A stretch of DNA of 64,000 nucleotides from Pelagicoccus sp. SDUM812005. GTDB taxonomy: Bacteria > Verrucomicrobiota > Verrucomicrobiia > Opitutales > Opitutaceae. Below, piece by piece: positions 30,545 through 39,295 of this stretch (positions are counted from its first letter, which is position 1; each line of letters starts with the position of its first letter). Made by a program: the position numbers and the translations under genes. The notes under the pieces are model-generated. The model made no database searches, was not told where the DNA came from, and worked only from the letters and a program-made list of their open reading frames with translations. The stretch covers positions 1 to 64,000 of the forward strand of contig NZ_JARXIA010000014.1 of assembly GCF_031127875.1 (NCBI RefSeq). Direction: 5' to 3'.

Positions 30545-32632
30545 CTAGCTTTCGGTGAGCCAGAGGATGTTGGTGACGATGCGAGGATAGTAGAGCGAGC
30601 CTTGGGCCACTCCCGAATGGAACTGGTCCGAGCAGGCGCTGAGCTTGGAGCCTTCGCGCTCCCAGCGGGCGTGGGCTTGGTCCGCCTTGAACTGGGCGGC
30701 TCCAAAGTCGAAGCCGAGCACCTCCCGGGCAACGTATTGGCAAAGGTTGATCTTGGACATCCAGGAATTGTCGGCGGAGGAGGAGAGCTTCCAGCCTCCG
30801 TCCTCGTAGAGGCAGATGCCGGAATCGATGACGTGGCGTAGGTGCTTTTTCAGGACCTTGATGTAGTCGCCGTAAGGACCGTCTTCGCTCGTGACCTCGG
30901 TCAGACCCATCACGTAGGGATACACGAGGGCCTCGATCGCGGGGATGATGGCGCTCGTATTGCCCGGTTCGAGCACAGCGGGTATGTATCCAAGTTTTGG
31001 ATCGTAACCGGCGGTAAGGGTTTTGGCGGCCAGCGCGGCGGCGGCGCTCGCTTCTTGGGAAAGGGAGTCGAGTTCGCTCAATTCGAAGAGCTTTTCGAGC
31101 ACGATGTAGGAAGCCCACATCTTGCCGCCGAGGTAGATGTTGCGGCGAGATTGGCCGAGGGAATGGTCGAGGGAGTCGTAGGTGGTGATCTCGCCGCCGC
31201 CTTGGGTGCGGGAGGACTCGAAGCTCATGATGCCGTCACGCTGGGCGGGGTCCGGGTGGTCGCGGTTTTGCAGGGAGGTGAAGCACTCGACCAAGGTTTG
31301 GCGGTAGCGCCGCAGGAAATCTTCGTCATGGGTTTTGGACAAGTAGACGCCGGCGCAGAGGACCCAGTTGGTCAGCTGTTCGCAGGTCATGTGGGAGAAG
31401 CAGGCCCGGTCCAGTCCGCCTACTTCGTAGGAGCTACGTCCCGCGGGGCTCCAGTGGTTCATAACCCCCATGTCGTGCGTGAAGGAGATACCGCCGGGGT
31501 AGAGCGTGTCCGGATCGGCCGGGTCGAAGACTTCGTCGTAGAAGCTGTAGCGGCTGGCGAACTGTTCGAGTTCGTTGCGTACGGTCCAGGGATTGAAGCG
31601 CATTTCGAAGAACAGCATGTCGACGGTGAGGTCGAAGGTGTTCATCATCAGGTATTCGCCTTCGTTGACCACCCAAACCGATTGGCTTCCGTCCCAGAGC
31701 CATTGGGAGGATCCGTAGTAGCTGCGGGTTGCGTGGGCGATGAGGAACTTTTGCTCGTCGTTGAGCTTGGAGTTCGCGAGCTCCTCGTCTCGCTCCTTGG
31801 ACAGCTCGATGTACTCTTCGCGAGCGGCGATCCCGTATTCAAGAACTTGAGACAAGCTAGTGAAGTGCTGGGTGTAGTAGTAGGACATCGCCCGGTTGTA
31901 GGTGGCGACCCCGGCTTTGAAGAACCCGAGGGTGATTTCCAGCGTGCGTTCCTCGCCGGCGGGCACGAAGATTTCCAGTCCCGCGGTCGGGCCGAGCAGG
32001 AATTCCGGCGTGTTGTGCTTGCGGTTCATCGCGGAAATCGGATCGAAGTCCATCCAGCAGGAGGCTTCTTCGTTTTGGGTGGCGAATCCGATTTGGTCGC
32101 GGCTGCTGGCGCCGATGAGGGCGCCGTTGGTCGCTTCCGAAAGGCTGCTCCAGCGGTGGTCGATGCCAAGGGCGAAGAGGCCGCGAATCGGGGCATCGCC
32201 GTCGTTCTTAAAGGTCACCGATACCTGCACGACGGGGCAGCTGGAAAAGGCTAGCTCCGTGGGGGAGGCGTATTTCGGGTCGGGAATGGCGAAGAAGGGG
32301 GTGACGATCTCGAAGGTGACGCCGGGAGCGGAGATGCGGTCGGTGGCCCAGAGGTATTCGCGGCTCACGTCCTTGAGGATGCGTTGCTTGCCGCCGGCGC
32401 CTTCCCCGGCTTCGACGTAGCGTTCCGCTTCGGAGGAGTCGGAGCCTTCGAAAAGCGGCAGCAGGTGCAGGGTGCCGGAGGCGTCGTGGTAACCGACGGA
32501 GAGGGCTCCTGGGTAGGGACCGGAGAGTTCGAGACCCATGCCGCACTTGGCGCCGTGGGCGCCGCAGGTGAAGGAAGCGAGGGCGCCCATGGGAGAATGG
32601 TGCGCGTGGAAGGAGGGATTTTCTGGTCTCAT
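30545..32632 (-). CDS. Glycoside hydrolase family 52, beta-xylosidase
   Basis: The 695-residue protein aligns along its length with the Geobacillus GH52 beta-xylosidase as I recall it: FHAHHSPMGALASFTCG at the start, WVVNEGEYLMMNTFDLTVD with the expected nucleophile Glu324, SFTHDMGVMN, FSHMTCEQLTNWVLCAGVY, and GEITTYDSLDHSLGQSRRN with the expected acid/base Asp around residue 486. There is no signal peptide, so it should split xylo-oligosaccharides in the cytosol. It converges on the aldo/keto reductase gene with a 24-bp gap. Xylose released here could feed the neighbouring xylonate enzymes. GH52 is a small family. Confidence 0.92.
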   Translation of the reverse strand: MRPENPSFHAHHSPMGALASFTCGAHGAKCGMGLELSGPYPGALSVGYHDASGTLHLLPLFEGSDSSEAERYVEAGEGAGGKQRILKDVSREYLWATDRISAPGVTFEIVTPFFAIPDPKYASPTELAFSSCPVVQVSVTFKNDGDAPIRGLFALGIDHRWSSLSEATNGALIGASSRDQIGFATQNEEASCWMDFDPISAMNRKHNTPEFLLGPTAGLEIFVPAGEERTLEITLGFFKAGVATYNRAMSYYYTQHFTSLSQVLEYGIAAREEYIELSKERDEELANSKLNDEQKFLIAHATRSYYGSSQWLWDGSQSVWVVNEGEYLMMNTFDLTVDMLFFEMRFNPWTVRNELEQFASRYSFYDEVFDPADPDTLYPGGISFTHDMGVMNHWSPAGRSSYEVGGLDRACFSHMTCEQLTNWVLCAGVYLSKTHDEDFLRRYRQTLVECFTSLQNRDHPDPAQRDGIMSFESSRTQGGGEITTYDSLDHSLGQSRRNIYLGGKMWASYIVLEKLFELSELDSLSQEASAAAALAAKTLTAGYDPKLGYIPAVLEPGNTSAIIPAIEALVYPYVMGLTEVTSEDGPYGDYIKVLKKHLRHVIDSGICLYEDGGWKLSSSADNSWMSKINLCQYVAREVLGFDFGAAQFKADQAHARWEREGSKLSACSDQFHSGVAQGSLYYPRIVTNILWLTES

Positions 32633-32745
32633 AGCGGTCTCGAATCGAAAGGGAGACCACGCTAGGCCTAAAACTCAATTGGTAAAGTCATCAGTCAGTC
32701 TAGCATACGACTGGTGGGTTGAGGCGCGGGCGAGCGGGTGGTCGC

Positions 32746-33930
32746 TTAAACGGCCAGCTTGAGTCCGGCTCGATTGAAAAGGCCAGTGACGGCGACCATG
32801 GCGAGGGCGAACAAGGAGGATTTGATCAAGCCGATGGCTCCGCTGCTCAAGGTTTCGGGGAGTTCCCAGCCGGTCGCAGCCAAAGCGGGATAAGCGAGGT
32901 AGGGAATCAGGTAGCAGGTCAAGGTCGCGGCCCCGGCGGGAGCGATGGCTGCGTACCAGCGCTTGGCTTTCCTCAGGTCGACCAGCCAGAACACGCTGAC
33001 GAAGCCCAGCATGGCGATCCCGGTGCAGATCTGGGTCCAGGAGGGAGTTGCGTGTATTTTGGAAATTCCGCCGATCGGCCGGAGCAGGAAGCCGACAAGG
33101 ATGAGGGCGAGGCCGAGGCTTGCGACCGTAAGGCAGAAGTTTCGCAGCGTTCCCCTTGCGGATGCTCGGAGGAAGAGAAGGGAGACGACACAGCCCGCAA
33201 GGGTGAGGGCGGGCAGGGAGCCGTCGCCTACGATCCAGACGTAGCTTTGGATGGGATCCAGAAAATCGAGCCAGTCGGCATTCGCCGCGATGTTGAAGCA
33301 AGCTAGGAAAAGCCAGCCTGCGAGGGCGTAGGATAGTCGTGCCTGCGAAACGAGTACCAGGAGAGAGCAGAGCAGGTAGGACCAACCGATAAGCCCCAAG
33401 ATGCCCCACCAGCGGGGCTCGATCCAGCTGTATCCGTTTTTCGGATCACTGCTGAAGCTTGCCAGCAGGAGCGCGACCAGGGCCCAGCCGAGGATTCGGA
33501 GAGCGCGGGACCGTTTCTTCCAGGAGGCGTTGCGGGGGTAGACGTTCCAGATGAGGAAAAATGCCGCGACCATGAGGACTTGCCAGAGGGCTTGGGGCAG
33601 TCCGGCGGATGCTGGGTGGTAGTATTCGAGGTTGACCATGAGCAAGCCCATGAAAACGAGGGACGCCGAGCGGATGGCGATGTGGCGAACCACTTGGGCT
33701 GAGGAATCCCCCTTTTCCTTTCGGGCTCGAATGGCAAAGGGGATGGATAGGCCGACGATGAAGAGAAAGACGGGGAAGATGACATCGGAGAATCCCATGC
33801 CGTCGGTATCGGCCGAAGCGTGCTGCAGCCATTCCGGAATATCGGACAAGGTCCAGAAGTCGTTGACCCAGATCATCAGCGCCATGGTGAGGGCTCGGTA
33901 GGCGTCGATGGACTGTATCCGGTTTTTCAT
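32746..33930 (-). CDS. DUF5009/heparan-glucosaminide N-acetyltransferase-like membrane protein
   Basis: The 394-residue protein starts with the family signature RIQSIDAYRALTMALMIWVND and has about ten to eleven membrane helices, including FSDVIFPVFLFIVGLSIPFA. These are features of the DUF5009/NagX group of membrane acyltransferases. Its stop is 113 bp from the GH52 start and its own start lies 13 bp after the stop of the GH20-like gene, so the two upstream genes probably form one unit. It may transfer acyl groups to sugars at the inner membrane; direct evidence is lacking. Confidence 0.85.
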   Translation of the reverse strand: MKNRIQSIDAYRALTMALMIWVNDFWTLSDIPEWLQHASADTDGMGFSDVIFPVFLFIVGLSIPFAIRARKEKGDSSAQVVRHIAIRSASLVFMGLLMVNLEYYHPASAGLPQALWQVLMVAAFFLIWNVYPRNASWKKRSRALRILGWALVALLLASFSSDPKNGYSWIEPRWWGILGLIGWSYLLCSLLVLVSQARLSYALAGWLFLACFNIAANADWLDFLDPIQSYVWIVGDGSLPALTLAGCVVSLLFLRASARGTLRNFCLTVASLGLALILVGFLLRPIGGISKIHATPSWTQICTGIAMLGFVSVFWLVDLRKAKRWYAAIAPAGAATLTCYLIPYLAYPALAATGWELPETLSSGAIGLIKSSLFALAMVAVTGLFNRAGLKLAV

Positions 33931-33943
33931 ACGGAACAGGATC

Positions 33944-35038
33944 CTATTGCTCGTCAGCTTTAGGGAAAATCTCGTCGAGAACCTTTATTGGGCCTAGCTC
34001 CTTTTCCGAAGCGTCTCCGGGATTCTGATACAAGTCCATGAAGCGTTTAGCGCTGGACCAATAGGTATGCAGCATGCCTCGGTGCTTTTCCGCCAGGGTA
34101 GGATTGGAGTGTTCGCGGAAGTCGAGGGCTTGCGCCAGTTGGGCCTTGGCTACCGTTGGCTTGTCGTAGGAGCAGGCGAGCGCCCGGAAGCCTTTCAAGG
34201 CGAAGTAGCTCGGCGTGGGTTCGGCTCGTTCGTAGTGCCAATCGCATATGACGACGTCTTGCGGGATCAGGTCGATGGCTCGATGGGTGCCGCTGTCGCT
34301 GGCTTCCCAAACGCCCAGTCCGGTCGTTTCCGCGTCGAGCAGGCGGTCTCCCCAGATCCAGAGCTCCTTGTCCGACTTGGCGAGGTGGTTGCGCAGCTTC
34401 TGGACCTCGCCTGCGAAGAGTTCCGCCTTGTCCCGCCCCTTGCAGCGAGGACAGTTTTCGTCGCCGATGTAGAATACTTCGTCGAGTCCGGCATGGAATG
34501 CATCGGCCTCGAAGGCTCGGGTGATCTCGTCGATCAGGGCGAATACGATGGCGTGCAGGTCCGGGTGGAGGGGGCAGTAGCTTTTGCAATAGAGTCCGTC
34601 TTCGTTGGGCCAGCGGTACGTTCCGGGAGGTGGGAGCTTGATGTGGGGCGTTTCATCGAATTCTGGATACACGGTGAGCAAGGGTCCGAGGGCGCTGTGC
34701 CAGGATTGGTGGCCGAGAAGGTTGATCTGCGGGACGAGGCGAATCTCATGGCGTCGTCCCATAGCTACGAGGCGCTTCACTTGCTCGAGGGTGAGCGGAT
34801 TGTCGCTTTTGAGTTCCGGGTGGCTTTGGTAGTCGAAGTTGTAGTCGACCCGCAGCACCAGCAGGTTGATGCCGCGCGGCGCCAGTTCCTGCTCGACGAA
34901 ATCGAGGAAGCGGTCGACTTGGTCCGCGGTGGGGGCGGCGATGCTCAATCCGCGAACGGGAAGCGAAGCTGCGTCCTGAGCACGAAGAGTGAAAGTGATC
35001 GCCAGCAGGGCGGCGAACGAAAGGAGGAATCGAGTCAT
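33944..35038 (-). CDS. Exported GH20-like glycoside hydrolase
   Basis: The 364-residue protein has a signal peptide (1-20) and a TIM-barrel with the GH20-type catalytic pair in FHAGLDEVFYIGDE. Other landmarks are RGLSIAAPTADQVDRFLDFV, LVPQINLLGHQSWHS and ELWIWGDRLL. The Asp-Glu pair fits substrate-assisted beta-N-acetylhexosaminidases. The N-terminal GH20 accessory domain is missing, so the specificity may differ. A CPRC motif in the loop after the catalytic pair may bind metal. The ATG at 35038 precedes the signal peptide. Confidence 0.82.
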   Translation of the reverse strand: MTRFLLSFAALLAITFTLRAQDAASLPVRGLSIAAPTADQVDRFLDFVEQELAPRGINLLVLRVDYNFDYQSHPELKSDNPLTLEQVKRLVAMGRRHEIRLVPQINLLGHQSWHSALGPLLTVYPEFDETPHIKLPPPGTYRWPNEDGLYCKSYCPLHPDLHAIVFALIDEITRAFEADAFHAGLDEVFYIGDENCPRCKGRDKAELFAGEVQKLRNHLAKSDKELWIWGDRLLDAETTGLGVWEASDSGTHRAIDLIPQDVVICDWHYERAEPTPSYFALKGFRALACSYDKPTVAKAQLAQALDFREHSNPTLAEKHRGMLHTYWSSAKRFMDLYQNPGDASEKELGPIKVLDEIFPKADEQ

Positions 35039-35143
35039 GGCTGAAAGGGGTAGAGGTACGACAGCTATTTTAGCCTTACAGCCTGCGACCTTATTTGCCA
35101 AACTTGATCCTGTTTTTGACCAATCCGATTGCGCCTCGGCGCC

Positions 35144-36031
35144 CTACCAAATCTTGGGGATGAGGACTGGGGTGCGCTTCTTGTAGCTCTCGTAGTCGGT
35201 TTGGCCGCCCCATTTCTGGTCGGCCCGTTCTTCGAGCAAGGGGATCCCGCTGATCTTGCAGAGGAGTAGGGCTACGAAAAATGGCGATAGCAGGGTGAAG
35301 CGCTCCCAGCCTTCCAAGCTGGGGTAGGCCGCTAGGGCGACGCCGCACCAAAGGACGATCTCTCCGAAGTAGTTCGGATGCCGCGAGCGCGACCACAGGC
35401 CGGAGCGGATGAAACGACCGGCGTTTTCGGGGTCGCTTTTGAAGGTTCGCTTTTGCTTGTCGGCAATGGCTTCGATGGCGAAGCCGCAGGCCCAGAGGAT
35501 GCCTCCGGCGAAAGCGAAGGTGTCCAAGGTTTGGGCACGCGGGGAGGCGATGGCTGCGAGGCCGGCGGCAGCGGTAAAGGTGATCCAGAGGCCCTGCAGG
35601 GTCCAGGCGACTCCAAAGCGCAGGATGGACGGTTTCATGGCATCGAAACGTCCGTCTTTCCCGCTCTTGTGGATGCGGCTGAAGAGGAACCAGCCGAGTC
35701 GCGCTGCCCAGACCAGGATCATCGCCAGCAGCAGCTGGGCTCGCGGCCCGGGGGCTGCGGCGCTCAGGTAGGTGAGGAGGGCGACCGTGATGTAGCTGAG
35801 GCTGCCCACCAGGTCGAAGTACTTTTCGGTTTGGTAGCGGTAGGCGGGAACGAAGGCGATCCACTGGAGCGCGAAGGCGACGGCTACGGAAAGGGCGAAG
35901 GGATGCAGAGCTCCGTCTGCGGCGACGAGGTTGCCGTTGGAACCGGCCAAGGCGAAGGCGAAACCGACCAGCCCAATAAGCGGGAGGCCGAGCAGGGCGG
36001 TCTTTTCCTCTTTGTCTAGGGATCGGCTCAC
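35144..36031 (-). CDS. DUF1295 family membrane protein (steroid-reductase-like)
   Basis: The 295-residue protein has about seven membrane helices and the C-terminal signature of the DUF1295/isoprenylcysteine-methyltransferase-like fold: RSGLWSRSRHPNYFGEIVLWCGVAL and later GIPLLEERADQKWGGQTDYESYKKRTP. The substrate is unknown. I placed the start at a GTG (36031), the nearest start codon before the first helix; an upstream extension would be very tryptophan- and cysteine-rich and is less likely. It is divergent from the next gene. Confidence 0.82.
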   Translation of the reverse strand: MSRSLDKEEKTALLGLPLIGLVGFAFALAGSNGNLVAADGALHPFALSVAVAFALQWIAFVPAYRYQTEKYFDLVGSLSYITVALLTYLSAAAPGPRAQLLLAMILVWAARLGWFLFSRIHKSGKDGRFDAMKPSILRFGVAWTLQGLWITFTAAAGLAAIASPRAQTLDTFAFAGGILWACGFAIEAIADKQKRTFKSDPENAGRFIRSGLWSRSRHPNYFGEIVLWCGVALAAYPSLEGWERFTLLSPFFVALLLCKISGIPLLEERADQKWGGQTDYESYKKRTPVLIPKIW

Positions 36032-36181
36032 GGGGTTAAGGACGAACCGCGATCGCTTTTGAAGGCAAGGCTCGGCATTGGCTAAAGCGCGAATTCTTCC
36101 CGAAACTGGCGCCGACGATGCTTTGCAAGCTGCCCTGTCCTTTTCTGCCCACCCAATCCAGACCCAAACCCAAAGGACACG

Positions 36182-36898
36182 ATGCAACTCAATGAACTTC
36201 TCTTCGATCTAAAGAACCTTACCGCTTCGCAAGCGCCGCTCGCGGACGTTACCCGGAATCAGCCGACTACGGACTTTACCAGTTACCTCGATGCCGCGTC
36301 CCGGCCCGCGCCCACTACGACTGCAACTGCGGCAGGCTCGGGCCAAGAGGGTTCCGCTACGATGTCCTTGCAGGAGGAGTACGAGGCGCTTTTGCCGGAT
36401 ATCGGCGTCGATGGCTTCGGCCCTCCGGTTTCGAACTTCGATGTCGGCGTGGAGCTGCAGCGCCTGGCTCGGGTGGAGCTGAAGGTCCAGGCCATGGAGG
36501 AAGCCGGGGAAATCGACAAGGCCTTGGACGCGTTCATCGGGATCCACGGCTTGAAGGACCGGCTGAGCAAGGCGGAGAAGGAGGAGCTGCGCGGCCGCTT
36601 CGTCGAGTTGACCAAGGCGGTCCTGCTCGAGGAAGAATGGAAGAACGCCTACCTCGGAGCCATGAAGCGGAGAATCGACGTATCCGTGGAAGGCCTACGC
36701 GAATTTCTGCTCGGTGACGAAGGGAAGGCTCGAATGGTGGATATGGGAGTGGAGACGCCTTACGGGGACCCGGATCTGATGTCCTTCGCGCGTGACACCA
36801 AGTGGAACGACTTCAATCCGCCGGAGTTCAGCGTCGTCGCAAAGGCTGACCAAATGCTGATCGAAGCCCGGCGGGAGCGCGAGTTGAACCGAGGCTAG
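36182..36898 (+). CDS. Hypothetical protein
   Basis: I do not recognise this 238-residue soluble protein. The first 65 residues are low-complexity and rich in Thr and Ala (TTTATAAGSG), and the remainder is mostly charged alpha-helix. No signal peptide, membrane helix or catalytic motif is visible. The ATG is followed by a clean MQLNELLFDL start. It converges on dxs with a 19-bp gap. Confidence 0.65.
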   Translation: MQLNELLFDLKNLTASQAPLADVTRNQPTTDFTSYLDAASRPAPTTTATAAGSGQEGSATMSLQEEYEALLPDIGVDGFGPPVSNFDVGVELQRLARVELKVQAMEEAGEIDKALDAFIGIHGLKDRLSKAEKEELRGRFVELTKAVLLEEEWKNAYLGAMKRRIDVSVEGLREFLLGDEGKARMVDMGVETPYGDPDLMSFARDTKWNDFNPPEFSVVAKADQMLIEARRERELNRG

Positions 36899-36917
36899 CT
36901 GTTCGCTGGCGTCGCTC

Positions 36918-38846
36918 TTAGGCGGATACCGTTTTCAGCCGCGAACGCACGTCGGCCAGCATCTGCTCGGGCGAGAGTCCGTGGCGTGCCCGCAAATCGG
37001 ATACGCTGTCGCCATGGGGGACGAACTCGTCGGGCCAGCCGATGCGGACCAGCGGAGTTGCAATCCCTGCGTCGGATAGCGTTTCCGCGACCAGGCTGCC
37101 GAAGCCGCCGGTCTTGATGCCGTCTTCCATGGTGACGAGGAGCTTGGCGCCCTTGGCTTGAGCCAGCAGGAGCTCGGTGTCGAGCGGCTTGATGAAGCGG
37201 GCGTTGACGATGGCGACGCTGAGTCCGTCCTCGCTTTCCAGCTTTCGCTTGAGGGCGTAGGCGTCCTTGATCATGGGCCCGAGGGCCCAGATGGCGACGT
37301 CGCTGCCGTCTTCGAGGATTTGCGCCTTACCGACCGGCAGGGCCTTGGCTTGCTCCTTGATGGCTACGCCTTCGCCGGCGCCGCGCGGATAGCGGATAAA
37401 GGCGGGAAGGTTTTGGGAAAAGGCGGTCTGCATCATGTCGACCAGCTCGTCCTCGTCCTTTGGCTGCATGGAGATGAGGTTTGGCACCATGCGAAGGTAG
37501 GCGATGTCGAAGAGGCCGTGGTGGGTGGCGCCGTCGTTGGGCGAAAGTCCAGCCCGGTCCATGCAGAAGACGACCGGCAGCTTCTGCAGGCAGACGTCGT
37601 GTATGACCTGGTCGAAGGCGCGCTGCAGGAAGGTGCTGTAGATGCCGCAAACCGGGCGCAGGCCGCGGGTGGCCATGCCGGCGGCGAAGAGCACCGCGTG
37701 TTCCTCGGCGATGCCGACGTCGTAGAATTGATCCGGAACTTCGTTGCTGAGGTGGATGAGTCCGGTGCCGGACGGCATGGCGCCGGTGATGCCGACTACC
37801 TTCTTGTCCGCTTTGGCGAACTTGACCATGGCCTTGCCGAAAACGTCCTGGTAATTGGGGGCGACCGGCTTGGCGGCGCCGTTGGATTTGCCGGAATCGA
37901 TGGCGAAGGGGCTGGTGCCATGGAAGCGCTCGGGGAAATCGATGGCGGGCTTGTAGCCTTTTCCCTTCTTGGTGACGACGTGCACGATCACCGGCTCGTC
38001 GGAGTCGCGGGCGAATTCGAGGTAGCGCTTGAGCAGCGGCAGGTCGTGGCCGTCGATGGGGCCGAGGTAGCGTACCCCGTACTTCTCGAAGAGCGAGGAG
38101 GGCACCATCATGCTCTTCCAGCCCTTTTCGGCGGTCTTGCCGAGCTTGATGAGCTGGTCGCCACCGGGAACGTTCTTCAGGAAGGAGCCGAAGTCGTGGT
38201 GGAGGCGGTTGTAGATGGGGTTGGTGATGAGCTCGTTGAGGTACTTGGAAATGGCTCCGACGTTCTTGGCGATGGACCATTCGTTGTCGTTGAGCACGAT
38301 CACGAGGCGCTTGGTGGACTCCGCCACGTTGTTGAGCGCTTCCATGGTGATGCCGCAGGTGAAGGCGGCGTCGCCGCAGACGGCGACGACGTGGTCCTTG
38401 GAATCCAGGGCGTCGCGGGCGCTGGCCATGCCGAGGGCTGCGGAAAGGGCAGTGCCGGCGTGTCCGGCTCCAAAGGCGTCGTGCTCGCTCTCGTCGCGGG
38501 AGAGGAAGCCGCTGAGACCGGCGGAGCTGCGGATGCCGTCGAACTCCGGACCGTTGCGGCCGGTGAGCAGCTTGTGCACGTAGCCTTGGTGGGAGGTGTC
38601 GAATACGAACTGGTCCGCCGGGGTGTTGAAGACGAGGTGCAGGGCGATGCTCAGCTCGACGACTCCGAGGTTGGGCCCGAGGTGGCCTCCGTTGACGGAG
38701 GTTACCTTGATGAGCCGGTCTCGGATTTCCTGGGCGAGCTGTTCGAGCTGCTCAGGGTTCAATTCTCGCAGTTCCGCGGCGCCCTTGATCTTACTGAGGA
38801 GAGGGTAGGCTTCGCCCGGAGCGGTGTTCTGTGTGTCGTCGTTCAA
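36918..38846 (-). CDS. dxs: 1-deoxy-D-xylulose-5-phosphate synthase
   Basis: Dxs joins pyruvate and glyceraldehyde 3-phosphate with thiamine diphosphate in the first step of the MEP isoprenoid pathway. The 642-residue length is standard. Motifs include GGHLGPNLGVVELSIALH, HQGYVHKLLTGR, the thiamine-binding GDAAFTCGITMEALNN with NDNEWSIAKNVG, GPIDGHDLPLL, and the transketolase-type DVGIAEEHAVLFAAGMA. The start appears to be a TTG (38846). It lies 73 bp after xseB in the same direction, a common pairing. Confidence 0.97.
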   Translation of the reverse strand: MNDDTQNTAPGEAYPLLSKIKGAAELRELNPEQLEQLAQEIRDRLIKVTSVNGGHLGPNLGVVELSIALHLVFNTPADQFVFDTSHQGYVHKLLTGRNGPEFDGIRSSAGLSGFLSRDESEHDAFGAGHAGTALSAALGMASARDALDSKDHVVAVCGDAAFTCGITMEALNNVAESTKRLVIVLNDNEWSIAKNVGAISKYLNELITNPIYNRLHHDFGSFLKNVPGGDQLIKLGKTAEKGWKSMMVPSSLFEKYGVRYLGPIDGHDLPLLKRYLEFARDSDEPVIVHVVTKKGKGYKPAIDFPERFHGTSPFAIDSGKSNGAAKPVAPNYQDVFGKAMVKFAKADKKVVGITGAMPSGTGLIHLSNEVPDQFYDVGIAEEHAVLFAAGMATRGLRPVCGIYSTFLQRAFDQVIHDVCLQKLPVVFCMDRAGLSPNDGATHHGLFDIAYLRMVPNLISMQPKDEDELVDMMQTAFSQNLPAFIRYPRGAGEGVAIKEQAKALPVGKAQILEDGSDVAIWALGPMIKDAYALKRKLESEDGLSVAIVNARFIKPLDTELLLAQAKGAKLLVTMEDGIKTGGFGSLVAETLSDAGIATPLVRIGWPDEFVPHGDSVSDLRARHGLSPEQMLADVRSRLKTVSA

Positions 38847-38919
38847 GATGGATGAGGGAAAGGGGGCGAAACTGAAGCGATTCCGCTTCGCTTGTCCAAC
38901 ACTTTGAGGCGCGGGCGGC

Positions 38920-39165
38920 CTATTGCTCGGTTTGCAGCTCCTCGAAATGGGCTCCGGACTCGGCCTTGGCCTTGAGAATTTCGATCTTCTTTTCGGCTTC
39001 CTTGAGCTTGATGTCGCACTGGGCGAGCAGCTTGTTGCCCTTCTCGTAGTGGGTGATCAGGGTTTCGAGGGGAAGTTTGGAGTCTTCCATTTCGCTCACG
39101 ATGGTCTCCAGCTTTTCAAGGCCTTCCTCGAAGGTCGCGATCATGTCCTGTTTCTTGTTGCTCAC
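38920..39165 (-). CDS. xseB: Exodeoxyribonuclease VII small subunit
   Basis: XseB is the small subunit of exonuclease VII, which degrades single-stranded DNA. The 81-residue protein has the family pattern FEEGLEKLETIVSEMEDSKL, then LETLITHYEKGNKLLAQCD and a coiled-coil end. I chose the GTG at 39165 (giving SNKKQD before the core); the ATG at 39144 is a shorter alternative. The large subunit gene is not in the window. It precedes dxs in a likely operon. Confidence 0.9.
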   Translation of the reverse strand: MSNKKQDMIATFEEGLEKLETIVSEMEDSKLPLETLITHYEKGNKLLAQCDIKLKEAEKKIEILKAKAESGAHFEELQTEQ

Positions 39166-39295
39166 GGTGGGGACTATGGGAGGAAGGCGTTGGGATTCAA
39201 GGAAATGAACCCAGCAATTGCACGGACGGGGCGCTCTGCTTATAAGACGAAATCGGCGCTCGACAGCTTGGCGGCTGTTGGGAAGGTTGGAGGCC

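Noticed and set aside
37158-38855. Plus-strand open frame of 565 residues opposite dxs
   Set aside because: Antisense shadow with no domain; dxs on the other strand is unambiguous.
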